From assembly GCA_021852225.1 (NCBI GenBank), contig JAJZOA010000230.1, positions 1-19,356 of the forward strand: 19,356 nucleotides of DNA, given 5' to 3'. The notes under the pieces are model-generated. The model was not told where the DNA came from, searched no databases, and saw only the letters and a program-made list of their open reading frames with translations. Positions 1 through 7,150 of this stretch are shown here, piece after piece. The stretch is from Planctomycetota bacterium (lineage in GTDB: Bacteria > Planctomycetota > Phycisphaerae > WQYP01). A program made the translations under genes and the position numbers. How positions within the stretch are numbered: the stretch's first letter is position 1; each line of letters begins with the position of its first letter.

Positions 1-1069
1 CATGATTCATCCAGTACTTGAAGCGGTGCAGGGTGAACGGGTGCGAATCTATGTCACCAATCGGCTTCCGGAGGCCACCACCACACACTGGCACGGCGTG
101 TATGTGCCCTGCGGCATGGACGGCATGGCCGGGCTGACACAAAAGGCCATTCCGCCGGGTGAAACATATATGTATGAATTTAATCTGGTGGACCATGGCA
201 CCAAAATGTTTCATTCCCATTTTGATGAAATGACGCAGATCGGCCTGGGCATGACGGGGCTGTTTATTATTCATCCTCGCACGCCGGCCCCGGACCGTGC
301 GGTAGACCGGGATTTCGCAATCATGCTTCATGAATGGCGAATTGACCCGGGCGCTTACCGGCCGAACCCGCTGGAAATGACGGATTTTAACGTATTTACC
401 ATGAACGCAAAATCCTTTCCGGCGACGCATCCGCTGGTGGTTCGCACTGGCCAGCGGGTACGCATCCGCCTGGGAAATCTTGGCCCCATGGATCATCACC
501 CAATTCATCTTCATAACTATTCGTTTCAAATTGTGGCCAGTGATGGCGGCGAATATCCGCGCAGCGCCTGGCAGCCGGCCACCACCGTTCTGGTACCGGT
601 AGGTACCACGCGAACGGTGGAATTTGTGGCCAGTAATCCGGGGGACTGGGCCATGCACTGCCACATGACACACCATGCCATGACGCAGATGGGCCATAAC
701 TTCCCCAACATGATTGGTGTAAAACCAGGAACCCTGGGCCATAAAATGCGAAAGCTTCTGCCCGATTACATGACCATGGGGCAGAATGGCATGGGCATGA
801 CCATGGGTATGCCCAGCATACCCAACAGCACGCCCATGCTGGGTGGAAAAGGCCCGCACGGCCTGATTGATATGGGCGGCATGTTCACGATTCTTAAAGT
901 TCGGGATGGCATTACAACCTACAATGATCCCGGCTGGTATCAGAATCCACCCGGTGAACTGGCATTAAACGCCACCGCCGCCAACATGCAGCGCGACGGT
1001 ATCAATCCCGGCCAGACGCCGGTTCCCATTCCCGGCCCGTCAAGCCCGGCCGCGAAACCGGAGTATTAA
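1..1069 (+). CDS. Two-domain multicopper oxidase (laccase-like), 5' end missing
   Basis: The reading frame is open at the left edge and ends at TAA 1067-1069; the visible Met at base 2 is probably internal, because the sequence begins inside the first cupredoxin domain. Counting from that Met, copper ligands are visible as HWH (29-31), HSH (71-73), HPIHLH (166-171) and HCH (219-221), followed by His225 and Met230. This gives a complete trinuclear cluster plus a type 1 site with a Met axial ligand. HSH has no Cys, so domain 1 has no type 1 copper. Only about 90 residues separate HSH from HPIHLH, too few for a middle domain. This fits a two-domain enzyme with its type 1 site in domain 2, a class that acts as a trimer in known cases. 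Residues 258-293 are methionine-rich, as in copper-tolerance oxidases. The enzyme would oxidise phenols or Cu(I) with O2 outside the cytoplasm. The cupredoxin gene follows 64 nt downstream. The substrate cannot be told. Confidence 0.9.
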   Translation, partial: MIHPVLEAVQGERVRIYVTNRLPEATTTHWHGVYVPCGMDGMAGLTQKAIPPGETYMYEFNLVDHGTKMFHSHFDEMTQIGLGMTGLFIIHPRTPAPDRAVDRDFAIMLHEWRIDPGAYRPNPLEMTDFNVFTMNAKSFPATHPLVVRTGQRVRIRLGNLGPMDHHPIHLHNYSFQIVASDGGEYPRSAWQPATTVLVPVGTTRTVEFVASNPGDWAMHCHMTHHAMTQMGHNFPNMIGVKPGTLGHKMRKLLPDYMTMGQNGMGMTMGMPSIPNSTPMLGGKGPHGLIDMGGMFTILKVRDGITTYNDPGWYQNPPGELALNATAANMQRDGINPGQTPVPIPGPSSPAAKPEY

Positions 1070-1133
1070 ATGCATGGGATTTTTCCGCAACATTGTGGTG
1101 GTTTGTTGTAAGAACCCGTACTGGAGTCATGTC

Positions 1134-1796
1134 ATGAAGCGCATTTCTCAACCCGCAATCTTATCCGCTGGCCTCGCCGCCCTGTTGTTCGCTGTCGGCA
1201 TTCAATTCGCCGCGCCATCGCAGGTGCGGGGCGGCATGGGAAACATGCCCGGAATGGGCAACATGACGGGCATGCATATGAAGGTCAAGCCGACCGAAGA
1301 ACAGGTTTTGTTACCTTGGGCCAAGGTCGCTCCGCTGGTGAAGCATGACGACACCACCGGAACGGCGAATAAGTCCGCAAAATTGGTCACGTTCACGGGC
1401 CGGAAAATACACCTGGTTTTTGTGGCCGTGGAACCAGGCTTTCCGGATACCACGTATGAAGTCCACAAGCTGGTGGACCCAACGATAAGCGTGCCGGCAG
1501 GCTCGGTGATCCGACTTACTCTGGTGAATATGGACTACGGCCCGGGCATGATTCACGGAATCGCCATTGGTACAAAGGCCCCACCGTACGGCGGCGTCAT
1601 GACGCTTCCGCTGCCCGGGCAACTGACCAGTATTCCGCTGATGATGCCGCGCACTGGAAGCAATATAAAAAAATCCAGCTATTGGGTTTGCACCGTTACA
1701 TTCACCTGCAAGAAGGCCGGCACGTATTATTACCTGTGTCAAATGCCCGCCCACGCCAAAGCCGGCATGTACGGCAAGTTTATTGTGCGCAAATAA
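1134..1796 (+). CDS. Secreted sulfocyanin-like cupredoxin
   Basis: The protein has 220 residues from ATG 1134. This start is preferred over the in-frame ATG at 1074 because GGAG lies 7 nt upstream (1123-1126) and a signal peptide follows at once (KR, then a hydrophobic stretch at about 8-27). A methionine-rich segment comes next (about 35-49, MGNMPGMGNMTGMHM). The C-terminal half is a blue-copper domain with ligands His141, Cys202, His207 and Met212, in the motif YYYLCQMPAHAKAGMYGKF. The CxxxxHxxxxM spacing and the AGMYG tail match the sulfocyanin type. Cys186 and Cys192 are extra and could form a disulfide. It probably shuttles electrons to or from the multicopper oxidase just upstream, or buffers copper outside the cytoplasm. 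The pairing is inferred from gene order only. Confidence 0.85.
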   Translation: MKRISQPAILSAGLAALLFAVGIQFAAPSQVRGGMGNMPGMGNMTGMHMKVKPTEEQVLLPWAKVAPLVKHDDTTGTANKSAKLVTFTGRKIHLVFVAVEPGFPDTTYEVHKLVDPTISVPAGSVIRLTLVNMDYGPGMIHGIAIGTKAPPYGGVMTLPLPGQLTSIPLMMPRTGSNIKKSSYWVCTVTFTCKKAGTYYYLCQMPAHAKAGMYGKFIVRK

Positions 1797-1858
1797 GCGG
1801 CGTTGCCAATGAGCCATTTAACCATTCACTTCACCGGGCGGAACGATGTGGTGTCAGA

Positions 1859-2806
1859 TCACTGTTGCGTGCTGGCAGGCAACAATGGATTGTAAATGTT
1901 TTGAATAGTTAATGTTAAATCATTACCGATCGTACCTGCGGCTCCTACGGGCGCGCCTGGGGTGTTGTCATTAAAATTCAGACTTTCCACGTGATCGTCC
2001 AGGAACACGATATTTCCATTCCCACTGTTCGCCGCAAATAGATTGTGGCGATAACGAAGCCCCGTGCCAAATGCAAAATTGGGTCCCGCATCCACATTGG
2101 CCGTATCACCGCCTGAAAGGCCATTCGGCGGAACAAGATAGCTCTGATCATTAATATATGGTGACGCTGCTCCGGTCTGCTGCCAGTCAAACGTCATCCA
2201 GGATCCACCATCTCCGAAGGCCTGATTTGCATCTCCTACGCCTGCGGCTTCAGCCGGGTCAGCCACATCGGAATCGCGAAAAGTGGTATTTCCGCCTTTG
2301 TTGGCAACAAAGTAATTTGGGTTGCACGCATAATTCATACCCCAAGGATTCTGCATGGCCAATACGCGAGATGGACACCAGAAGAACGCGACATATTTTT
2401 GTTCCCAGTCCTTATTGGCCCCCCTGTTGTTCCAGAAGATGTTCGGTTGAACATCAATATAATAACTGAAAAGCAGTGAATCATATTCATTCGGTCCGGG
2501 ACCGTAGGTATCCATGCCAAAAGGCAGACTGCCGCTGTATGTGCTCACATACTCGGCATTGATCTGACCGATGGAACGAAGATTCGCGGAACATTGAATG
2601 CTATACGCCAATGCTTTGGCTCTGGCCAGCGCAGGTAAGAGGATGGCTATTAAAAGAGCAATGATGGAAATCACCACAAGAAGTTCCACCAAGGTAAAAC
2701 CACGACCCTGAACACGCCGCGGGCCCAAGGCACGCATAGAAGGGGCAACGCCCCAAGTATTGCGCCAGGGTGTGCGCCATTCCGCAGATTTTAATTTCGT
2801 CGGCAT
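1859..2806 (-). CDS. Pseudopilin-like protein with prepilin N-terminus and C-terminal His...Asp-Asp-His motif
   Basis: The protein has 315 residues. The start is supported by GGAG 7 nt upstream (complement of 2814-2817). A basic leader of 36 residues ends in RGRG, then FTLVELLVVISII. Cleavage is expected after Gly36, leaving Phe37 at +1 and Glu41 at +5, with the hydrophobic pilin helix at about 42-60. The rest is the large globular type common in Planctomycetes, Verrucomicrobia and Lentisphaerae. The C-terminal signature is RYRH254, then 15 residues, then D270-D271-H272; the usual motif has Asp-Gly and about 9 residues between. It shares FWCPSR, NPWGxNYA, VGDANQAF and DGGxWxTFDW with the protein at 9035-9799, so the two are paralogs. 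It is the last gene of the - strand cluster, after a 436 nt gap. Assembly into a pilus or a type II secretion pseudopilus is inferred, since no assembly genes are present. Confidence 0.88.
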   Translation of the reverse strand: MPTKLKSAEWRTPWRNTWGVAPSMRALGPRRVQGRGFTLVELLVVISIIALLIAILLPALARAKALAYSIQCSANLRSIGQINAEYVSTYSGSLPFGMDTYGPGPNEYDSLLFSYYIDVQPNIFWNNRGANKDWEQKYVAFFWCPSRVLAMQNPWGMNYACNPNYFVANKGGNTTFRDSDVADPAEAAGVGDANQAFGDGGSWMTFDWQQTGAASPYINDQSYLVPPNGLSGGDTANVDAGPNFAFGTGLRYRHNLFAANSGNGNIVFLDDHVESLNFNDNTPGAPVGAAGTIGNDLTLTIQNIYNPLLPASTQQ

Positions 2807-3242
2807 GCAACTGCTCCTGTTTGGCCAGCCGAATTATCCCCTTTCATTCGGCCTTGACACTGAATCCGCCAGGGCGGCGCACCAGCGATACGTATCAGGC
2901 AGTCTCTATAACGAGATACCACCCGTCCTGTTTATCGGTCGGCCCAAAATCGGACGTGAATTTATCCGCCTGAGCCGGTCAACCGTTGGGCAAATCCAAG
3001 GAAGAAGCCGGATTTATCGGTCGTGGTATAAAATGGAACAATACTGAACATTGGCAAGTTGCGGCATGGCGCATGACGCGCGGGACATTCGGCCCCAAGT
3101 CAATCTACTGTGGATGTGATGGAATCAGTTGAATCCACCAAGGCCCACAACGCTATTTAAAAAATTGCAAAAGACGGCAGCGATGTCGGACTGCGCTATG
3201 ACGGCCCCTGTCCAGATGGTCCCGAAAATCAGGGATGCCGTA
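2807..3242. other. Intergenic region with short repeats and a palindrome, no gene seen
   Basis: No convincing coding frame occurs here in either direction. It is the leader and promoter region of the pseudopilin-like gene at 1859-2806. It contains the 11-nt direct repeat TTTATCGGTCG (2931-2941 and 3013-3023), a related ATTTATCCGCC at about 2960-2970, and the perfect 10-nt palindrome GATACGTATC at 2887-2896, about 80 nt before the start codon. GTGGAT (3110-3115) and ATCCAC (3133-3138) form a weak inverted repeat. No good sigma70 promoter was found on the - strand. Confidence 0.5.
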
Positions 3243-4463
3243 TCAATGCGGCCTGTCCGCCAGCAGTTTCTTTATGTCCTCCGCAGGCATACCGCCGCTG
3301 CCGTGGAAAACCACAAATCGTACGATGCCTCGCCTGTCGCAAATTATTTCATAGTCCTGCCAACGATTACCGACATTCACAAATGGAATCGCACCGAATA
3401 GCAGTCCGTCACCTGCGACCTTATGGATAATGCGCGTCTGAAGCCAGGTTATATGCGGATGGGTCATCATGGTCTGCCCGATCTGTTCAAAATTCTGCCA
3501 CATTGGAATGCCGACCATGGACAATCCGCGGGCATGAAATTTATCGTAAAAAGGCTGCATCGCGACAAGCTGGTTCAGGCGAAACCAGACGCATACGACC
3601 AGCACTCTGCCGCGCCAGCGGGCGGTATTCAACCGGTCACCCGTCAACGATTGGGTTTGCAGATTCAAAGGCTTACCCACCATGGCCAGCAGCTTTTGCC
3701 GCGAGGCATTGTCTTGAGCCAGCATGCGGGCCGCGAGAGTTTTCGGCATCACATTCAAAAGCACGTGCCGCACAAATCGCCTTTCAGCCGGCGTGGGTAA
3801 TCGCGGCGGGCTGTTGGTAATGGAAGAAAGAGTAGTGCTGATATCGACACTTGTTGGATGTGCACGGGCGAGCTTTTCAAATTCCCGCAAAATCGCGAAG
3901 ACCTTCTTTTCATGATGCCAGGCCAGATACAATTGATAAATAAGAAGCGCCACGCGCCCGTCCTGTGCTTTGGCAGGATTGGCCGATGCGGCATTCATGT
4001 TCAATATCGCCTTGGCCTTTGCATCACCAAGCACGCTCAATATCAGCAGGTCTTCCCGTAGAAGAACGTGTACAAACGGACGCTGTTGGGAAGAACTGAT
4101 CTTAAGTAATTGAAGATTCAGTTTGTAAGCTCGCCAGGTCATGGGAATGACCTTGGCGGCCACCCGCCGCCTGGATGCCGCGGACAACAGCGCCCGCTGC
4201 CCCGGCCCCAGGCGTCGCTGCAATTCATAATCGATCATCATCTTTTCGTGCCAGATTTTCCACCACTCGGCCCGTCTGGCGGATATATTGGCCACAGTCT
4301 TTGCGGCTGGTATCACAGCGATTTTCTGGGGAACAGCCGCTCCGCCGCGCCGCGGACAACCGATTAAAAGAACCAAAACGACCGCAATGCCAATCCCGCT
4401 CCAGCGACCGGGCAGATGCCGCCCGGTTCGCCAGACCGCCAGCTTTTCATGTATATTTTCCAT
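3243..4463 (-). CDS. Lipoprotein with a thioredoxin-fold domain lacking the CxxC motif
   Basis: The protein has 406 residues from ATG at 4463; an in-frame TTG two codons earlier (4469) is less likely. A basic stretch is followed by a hydrophobic segment (about 24-35) ending in LLIGC, a lipobox match with Cys36, so it is probably a lipoprotein facing the periplasm. Residues 60-250 are a helical region I do not recognise. Residues about 260-405 look like a TlpA/AhpC-type thioredoxin fold: VGKPLNLQTQSLTGDRLN, then the strand RVLVVCVWF, and the conserved Pro360 in GAIPFVNV. Where such proteins have WCxxC, this one reads VWFRLNQL, so the redox Cys pair is absent. It is unlikely to be a disulfide reductase; a structural or binding role is possible. 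It lies between GH16 and a pseudopilin gene. There is no Shine-Dalgarno sequence, and a promoter candidate lies almost at the start codon. Confidence 0.75.
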   Translation of the reverse strand: MENIHEKLAVWRTGRHLPGRWSGIGIAVVLVLLIGCPRRGGAAVPQKIAVIPAAKTVANISARRAEWWKIWHEKMMIDYELQRRLGPGQRALLSAASRRRVAAKVIPMTWRAYKLNLQLLKISSSQQRPFVHVLLREDLLILSVLGDAKAKAILNMNAASANPAKAQDGRVALLIYQLYLAWHHEKKVFAILREFEKLARAHPTSVDISTTLSSITNSPPRLPTPAERRFVRHVLLNVMPKTLAARMLAQDNASRQKLLAMVGKPLNLQTQSLTGDRLNTARWRGRVLVVCVWFRLNQLVAMQPFYDKFHARGLSMVGIPMWQNFEQIGQTMMTHPHITWLQTRIIHKVAGDGLLFGAIPFVNVGNRWQDYEIICDRRGIVRFVVFHGSGGMPAEDIKKLLADRPH

Positions 4464-4471
4464 AAACAAAA

Positions 4472-4500
4472 GGTGTAACGCGCCCGTTATCAGGCGTCAA
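4472..4500 (-). promoter_or_regulatory. Candidate near-leaderless promoter of the thioredoxin-fold gene
   Basis: On the - strand TTGACG (complement of 4495-4500) is followed after 17 nt by TACACC (complement of 4472-4477). Transcription would start about 7 nt downstream, within a few bases of ATG 4463. The absence of a Shine-Dalgarno sequence agrees with a leaderless or nearly leaderless mRNA. The -10 box is weak. The remainder of the gap to 4720 shows nothing clear. Confidence 0.3.
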
Positions 4501-4720
4501 CCGCATAATAAATTCACAAGATTCAAGGGTGCGCCGGTTTTGATCGGGAATGAAAAACATAGCGCACAAAATTGATTAAATGGAAGGAATTCCGGCGGGC
4601 AAGCTTTCCCAAAAGCCGATTGCTTTGCCGCGACAATGACCTCGCCGACATTCCATACAACGCTCAGGGGGGTCTTTGGCGAGTGGTCGGATAGCACCTG
4701 AAGGAAGCTGGCAATCCGCC

Positions 4721-6328
4721 CTATTTAACCGCATACACTTCAATGCCATTGACTTGGGCATTGTCGCGCTGCGATACAAACCGCAAATCAATCTGCCCCT
4801 GTGCATTGGCTCGCAGATGAAACCTGCGATTCACCGCCTTGAACCGTCCGCCGGCGGCGGCATAAATGTCAAAGTCATTTAAAATCGGGACGCCATTGGC
4901 GAATACCGCAAAAAGCCGCTTACGTGGTGCCCGCCAATAGCCTTCCGAAAAATTCAGTTCCAGAACATAATGGCCGTGCGGCTTTAAGTGGGGCAGTCTG
5001 TACGTAAAGCCACCGTACCGATTGGATTGATACACGCTTTGCGGAATGGCCGGCAGGCCATGCGCCAGCGCAATCGGATGGTTATCGGGCGCGTCGTGCG
5101 CCGATTTTGAGTGATAACGATCCGCTATAAATCCATCTCCCGCCGGGCCGCCGCAATTAATAGCCAGAACCGGATGATCGGAAACCTGACCGCCCGCTGA
5201 CGGAGTTCCCGCAACTGGATTGACGGCCGCGACTGCGGACCATGCGGACCGTGTCTTTCCTTCCACTGCGGCTATTCGATAGTAACACTTCTGATCTGCT
5301 GGCAGCGCCGAATCGGTATAACCGGCCGCCAATGCGGAAAGCTTCCGAGTATGAACACCCTCGCTAAAATCGCGCGATGTCGATCGCTGCAGAACAAAAC
5401 CGCTTTCATCAAAGGCCGTGTCCATCCACGACACATGAACGCCACCATTGCCAATCGCGCGTGCGTGAACAGCGGTGGGAACAGCAAGTTTCCAAGCATA
5501 GGCCTTAATCCAGTCCACGAGCATGGTCTGCGGATAAATGGCATTTCCATTGGGAGCGCCACCATACGCCCCGCCCTCGGCCACGTTGAGAATAATATAA
5601 AATGGATGGTCAAACACCCAGCTATTCTTGTTCTGGTCCGCCGGGGTAAAAAGGGCATACACATGACCATCGCAAAGGAACTCAATTTCCAGCGGACTCC
5701 ACTGAACGGCGAATGTATGGTAATGCTGCCAGAATTCCTTTCCCGCGGGCAGGGAATAAGGGCCGCCAGCACCTGTGCCCGGACCGTGTATGGTGCCGGT
5801 AACGATGCCGGGCCGATTGCCGGCGCTTTCCATGGTGTCAATCTCGCCGCACTGGGGCCAGCCGACTTTTGGAAAATTCGTCCCCAGAAGCCAGAATGCC
5901 GGCCACGATCCTGAACCGGCACCATCAGGTCCTCCTGGAACCTTTATACGTGCCTCTATATATCCATATTTGACATGATACGCAGGATTGGCAAACGTGG
6001 TAATGCGCGCCGAAAGGAATGCGCCCGGCTTGCCGGGATAAGGCACCACGCGAATCGCCAGAGCCTTGCCGCTCTGGGCGTGCGAGTCAGCCACCACTCC
6101 CATGGTTTTAGCCGAGTCTATGTAATACGTGCCGCAATTGGGGTCCCAGCCCGTGTCATATTTCCATATCTTTTGCGATGGAAGAGAGCCAATCGGTCCA
6201 GTGAAATTCAATTTAAAAAGCAGCTTACCATGCGCGATGTGCGCCGCGGTGGAATTCCCCGCCGTCAGAATCAGCCCCAGGGCCATCGCACCCGCCGACA
6301 CCATCAGATTTCGCAGATATTGACGCAT
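4721..6328 (-). CDS. Secreted GH16 endo-beta-glucanase (laminarinase type) with FN3 and malectin-like domains
   Basis: The protein has 535 residues from ATG 6328, chosen because AGGAG lies 5 nt upstream (complement of 6334-6338) and a signal peptide follows (RNLMVSAGAMALGLILTAGNSTAA, cleavage near 29). Domain 1 (about 36-282) is GH16: SWPAFWLLGTNF, then GEIDTMES, with nucleophile Glu162, helper Asp164 and acid/base Glu167. The EIDxxE form with the extra residue is the beta-bulge type of laminarinases and related endo-beta-1,3-glucanases, which retain configuration. Domain 2 (about 283-371) is fibronectin type III. Domain 3 (about 386-534) resembles malectin (LAINCGG, GYWRAPRKRLFAVFANG, VNGIEVYAV), a sugar-binding fold. 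It would cut a beta-1,3- or mixed-linkage glucan outside the cell. It follows the stand-alone binding module gene by 119 nt. Agarase or carrageenase activity is a less likely alternative. Confidence 0.9.
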   Translation of the reverse strand: MRQYLRNLMVSAGAMALGLILTAGNSTAAHIAHGKLLFKLNFTGPIGSLPSQKIWKYDTGWDPNCGTYYIDSAKTMGVVADSHAQSGKALAIRVVPYPGKPGAFLSARITTFANPAYHVKYGYIEARIKVPGGPDGAGSGSWPAFWLLGTNFPKVGWPQCGEIDTMESAGNRPGIVTGTIHGPGTGAGGPYSLPAGKEFWQHYHTFAVQWSPLEIEFLCDGHVYALFTPADQNKNSWVFDHPFYIILNVAEGGAYGGAPNGNAIYPQTMLVDWIKAYAWKLAVPTAVHARAIGNGGVHVSWMDTAFDESGFVLQRSTSRDFSEGVHTRKLSALAAGYTDSALPADQKCYYRIAAVEGKTRSAWSAVAAVNPVAGTPSAGGQVSDHPVLAINCGGPAGDGFIADRYHSKSAHDAPDNHPIALAHGLPAIPQSVYQSNRYGGFTYRLPHLKPHGHYVLELNFSEGYWRAPRKRLFAVFANGVPILNDFDIYAAAGGRFKAVNRRFHLRANAQGQIDLRFVSQRDNAQVNGIEVYAVK

Positions 6329-6380
6329 ACGGACTCCTGTCGCTTCGGAAGGCTCTTTTTCCCGCGGCATCCTCTTAAAC

Positions 6381-6413
6381 GGGAAGTTCACCCCGACGGC
6401 CTTTCCCGTGGGG
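6381..6413 (-). promoter_or_regulatory. Leader hairpin and shared element upstream of the GH16 gene
   Basis: On the - strand CCCCACGG pairs with CCGT-C-GGGG around a GAAAGG loop (6391-6413): eight pairs with one bulged C, and no T-run after it. The overlapping stretch 6381-6404 resembles 9812-9836 in the leader of the pseudopilin-like gene at 9035-9799, with about 21 of 25 positions matching once one gap is allowed. The function is unknown. It could be an RNA structure or a protein-binding site. Confidence 0.35.
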
Positions 6414-6447
6414 AAATGATGCATACCATGCGCTGGAAATTCGCCGG

Positions 6448-7080
6448 TTATTTGTATTCAATATTGTCCAGATAAAACGTAAAGGGCTTGCCTGGGGCAC
6501 CGGCTGAAAAGAAAAATCCGGTAACGATGCGGGTCAGATCTTTTCCCTTAAGCCGGATAGTGTATTTTTTCCATTTTGTTGTCAGGGTGATTTTTCTGGA
6601 CCCCTTCGAAGAGTCGCTGTAGGTTTTCCCGGCACCGATAACACCAAAACCGAAAGTCACCTTCAGGCCCGCATGTTTGGCTTTTGCCCAGAAGGAAAGC
6701 GTTTTGGCACCGGTCAGGTCGAAGCCGCCCTGGGCATCGCCCCAGTTGTTGGCCGGATTTTGCCATACAATGCCGCCCCAGCCGGTGCCGGAGGCATATT
6801 TAATGCGGATACAGTTGGTTCCCTTGGGTGGATTGGCGGTGGTGCAATGCCCCTTGTAATGAATGTTACCGGTATCGCCCATCCAGCCGCTGGGTATGTA
6901 GCCCGAATTCCCGTTGCCGTCATTGTAAATCACCAGTGGCAATGCGGCTTTGGCAGCGCCTGACGGCGTGGCATCGGCCGCGATGGCCACCCGATGGTTG
7001 CCCATCGCACAAACGATTGCCACCAGCAGAATCAGCAGCCAAAGACCGCCACAAATTTGATTAGAAATAGTTCTCAACAT
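6448..7080 (-). CDS. Secreted stand-alone carbohydrate-binding-like module
   Basis: The protein has 210 residues from ATG 7080; AAGGA lies 7 nt upstream, which favours this start over the in-frame TTG at 7098. A signal peptide covers about 1-34 (hydrophobic GGLWLLILLVAIVCAM, cleavage after VAIA). The remaining 170 residues form one beta-rich domain, homologous over its whole length to the last 165 residues of the glycoside hydrolase encoded just upstream. Shared blocks are GWMGD, CIRI, GWGGI.WQ.PAN.WG, LSFWA, HWKKYTI.LKGK.L and ITGF, ending in FYL.NI.Y; about half the residues match by eye. The layout recalls galactose-binding-like beta-sandwiches of the CBM11 type, with many Trp and Tyr, but I cannot assign a known family. 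It has no catalytic part and probably binds the same polysaccharide as its neighbour. Confidence 0.8.
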   Translation of the reverse strand: MLRTISNQICGGLWLLILLVAIVCAMGNHRVAIAADATPSGAAKAALPLVIYNDGNGNSGYIPSGWMGDTGNIHYKGHCTTANPPKGTNCIRIKYASGTGWGGIVWQNPANNWGDAQGGFDLTGAKTLSFWAKAKHAGLKVTFGFGVIGAGKTYSDSSKGSRKITLTTKWKKYTIRLKGKDLTRIVTGFFFSAGAPGKPFTFYLDNIEYK

Positions 7081-7150
7081 GATTGCGTCCTTATACAAGC
7101 CAGTTCACTATCCGGACATTCGACGTACCGATGCGGCATAATCCGCGGCC

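Noticed and set aside
1311..1817. Open frame of 168 codons on the - strand opposite the cupredoxin gene
   Set aside because: It overlaps a gene with clear copper ligands and has no ribosome site, signal or recognisable motif. It is an antisense shadow in GC-rich coding DNA.
1861..1881. Inverted repeat GTTGC...GCAAC between the converging genes as a terminator
   Set aside because: The stem is five pairs with a long loop and no T-run, and it overlaps the end of the pseudopilin gene.
5351..5914. Open frame of 187 codons on the + strand opposite GH16
   Set aside because: It lies over the catalytic GH16 region, which is clearly read on the other strand.
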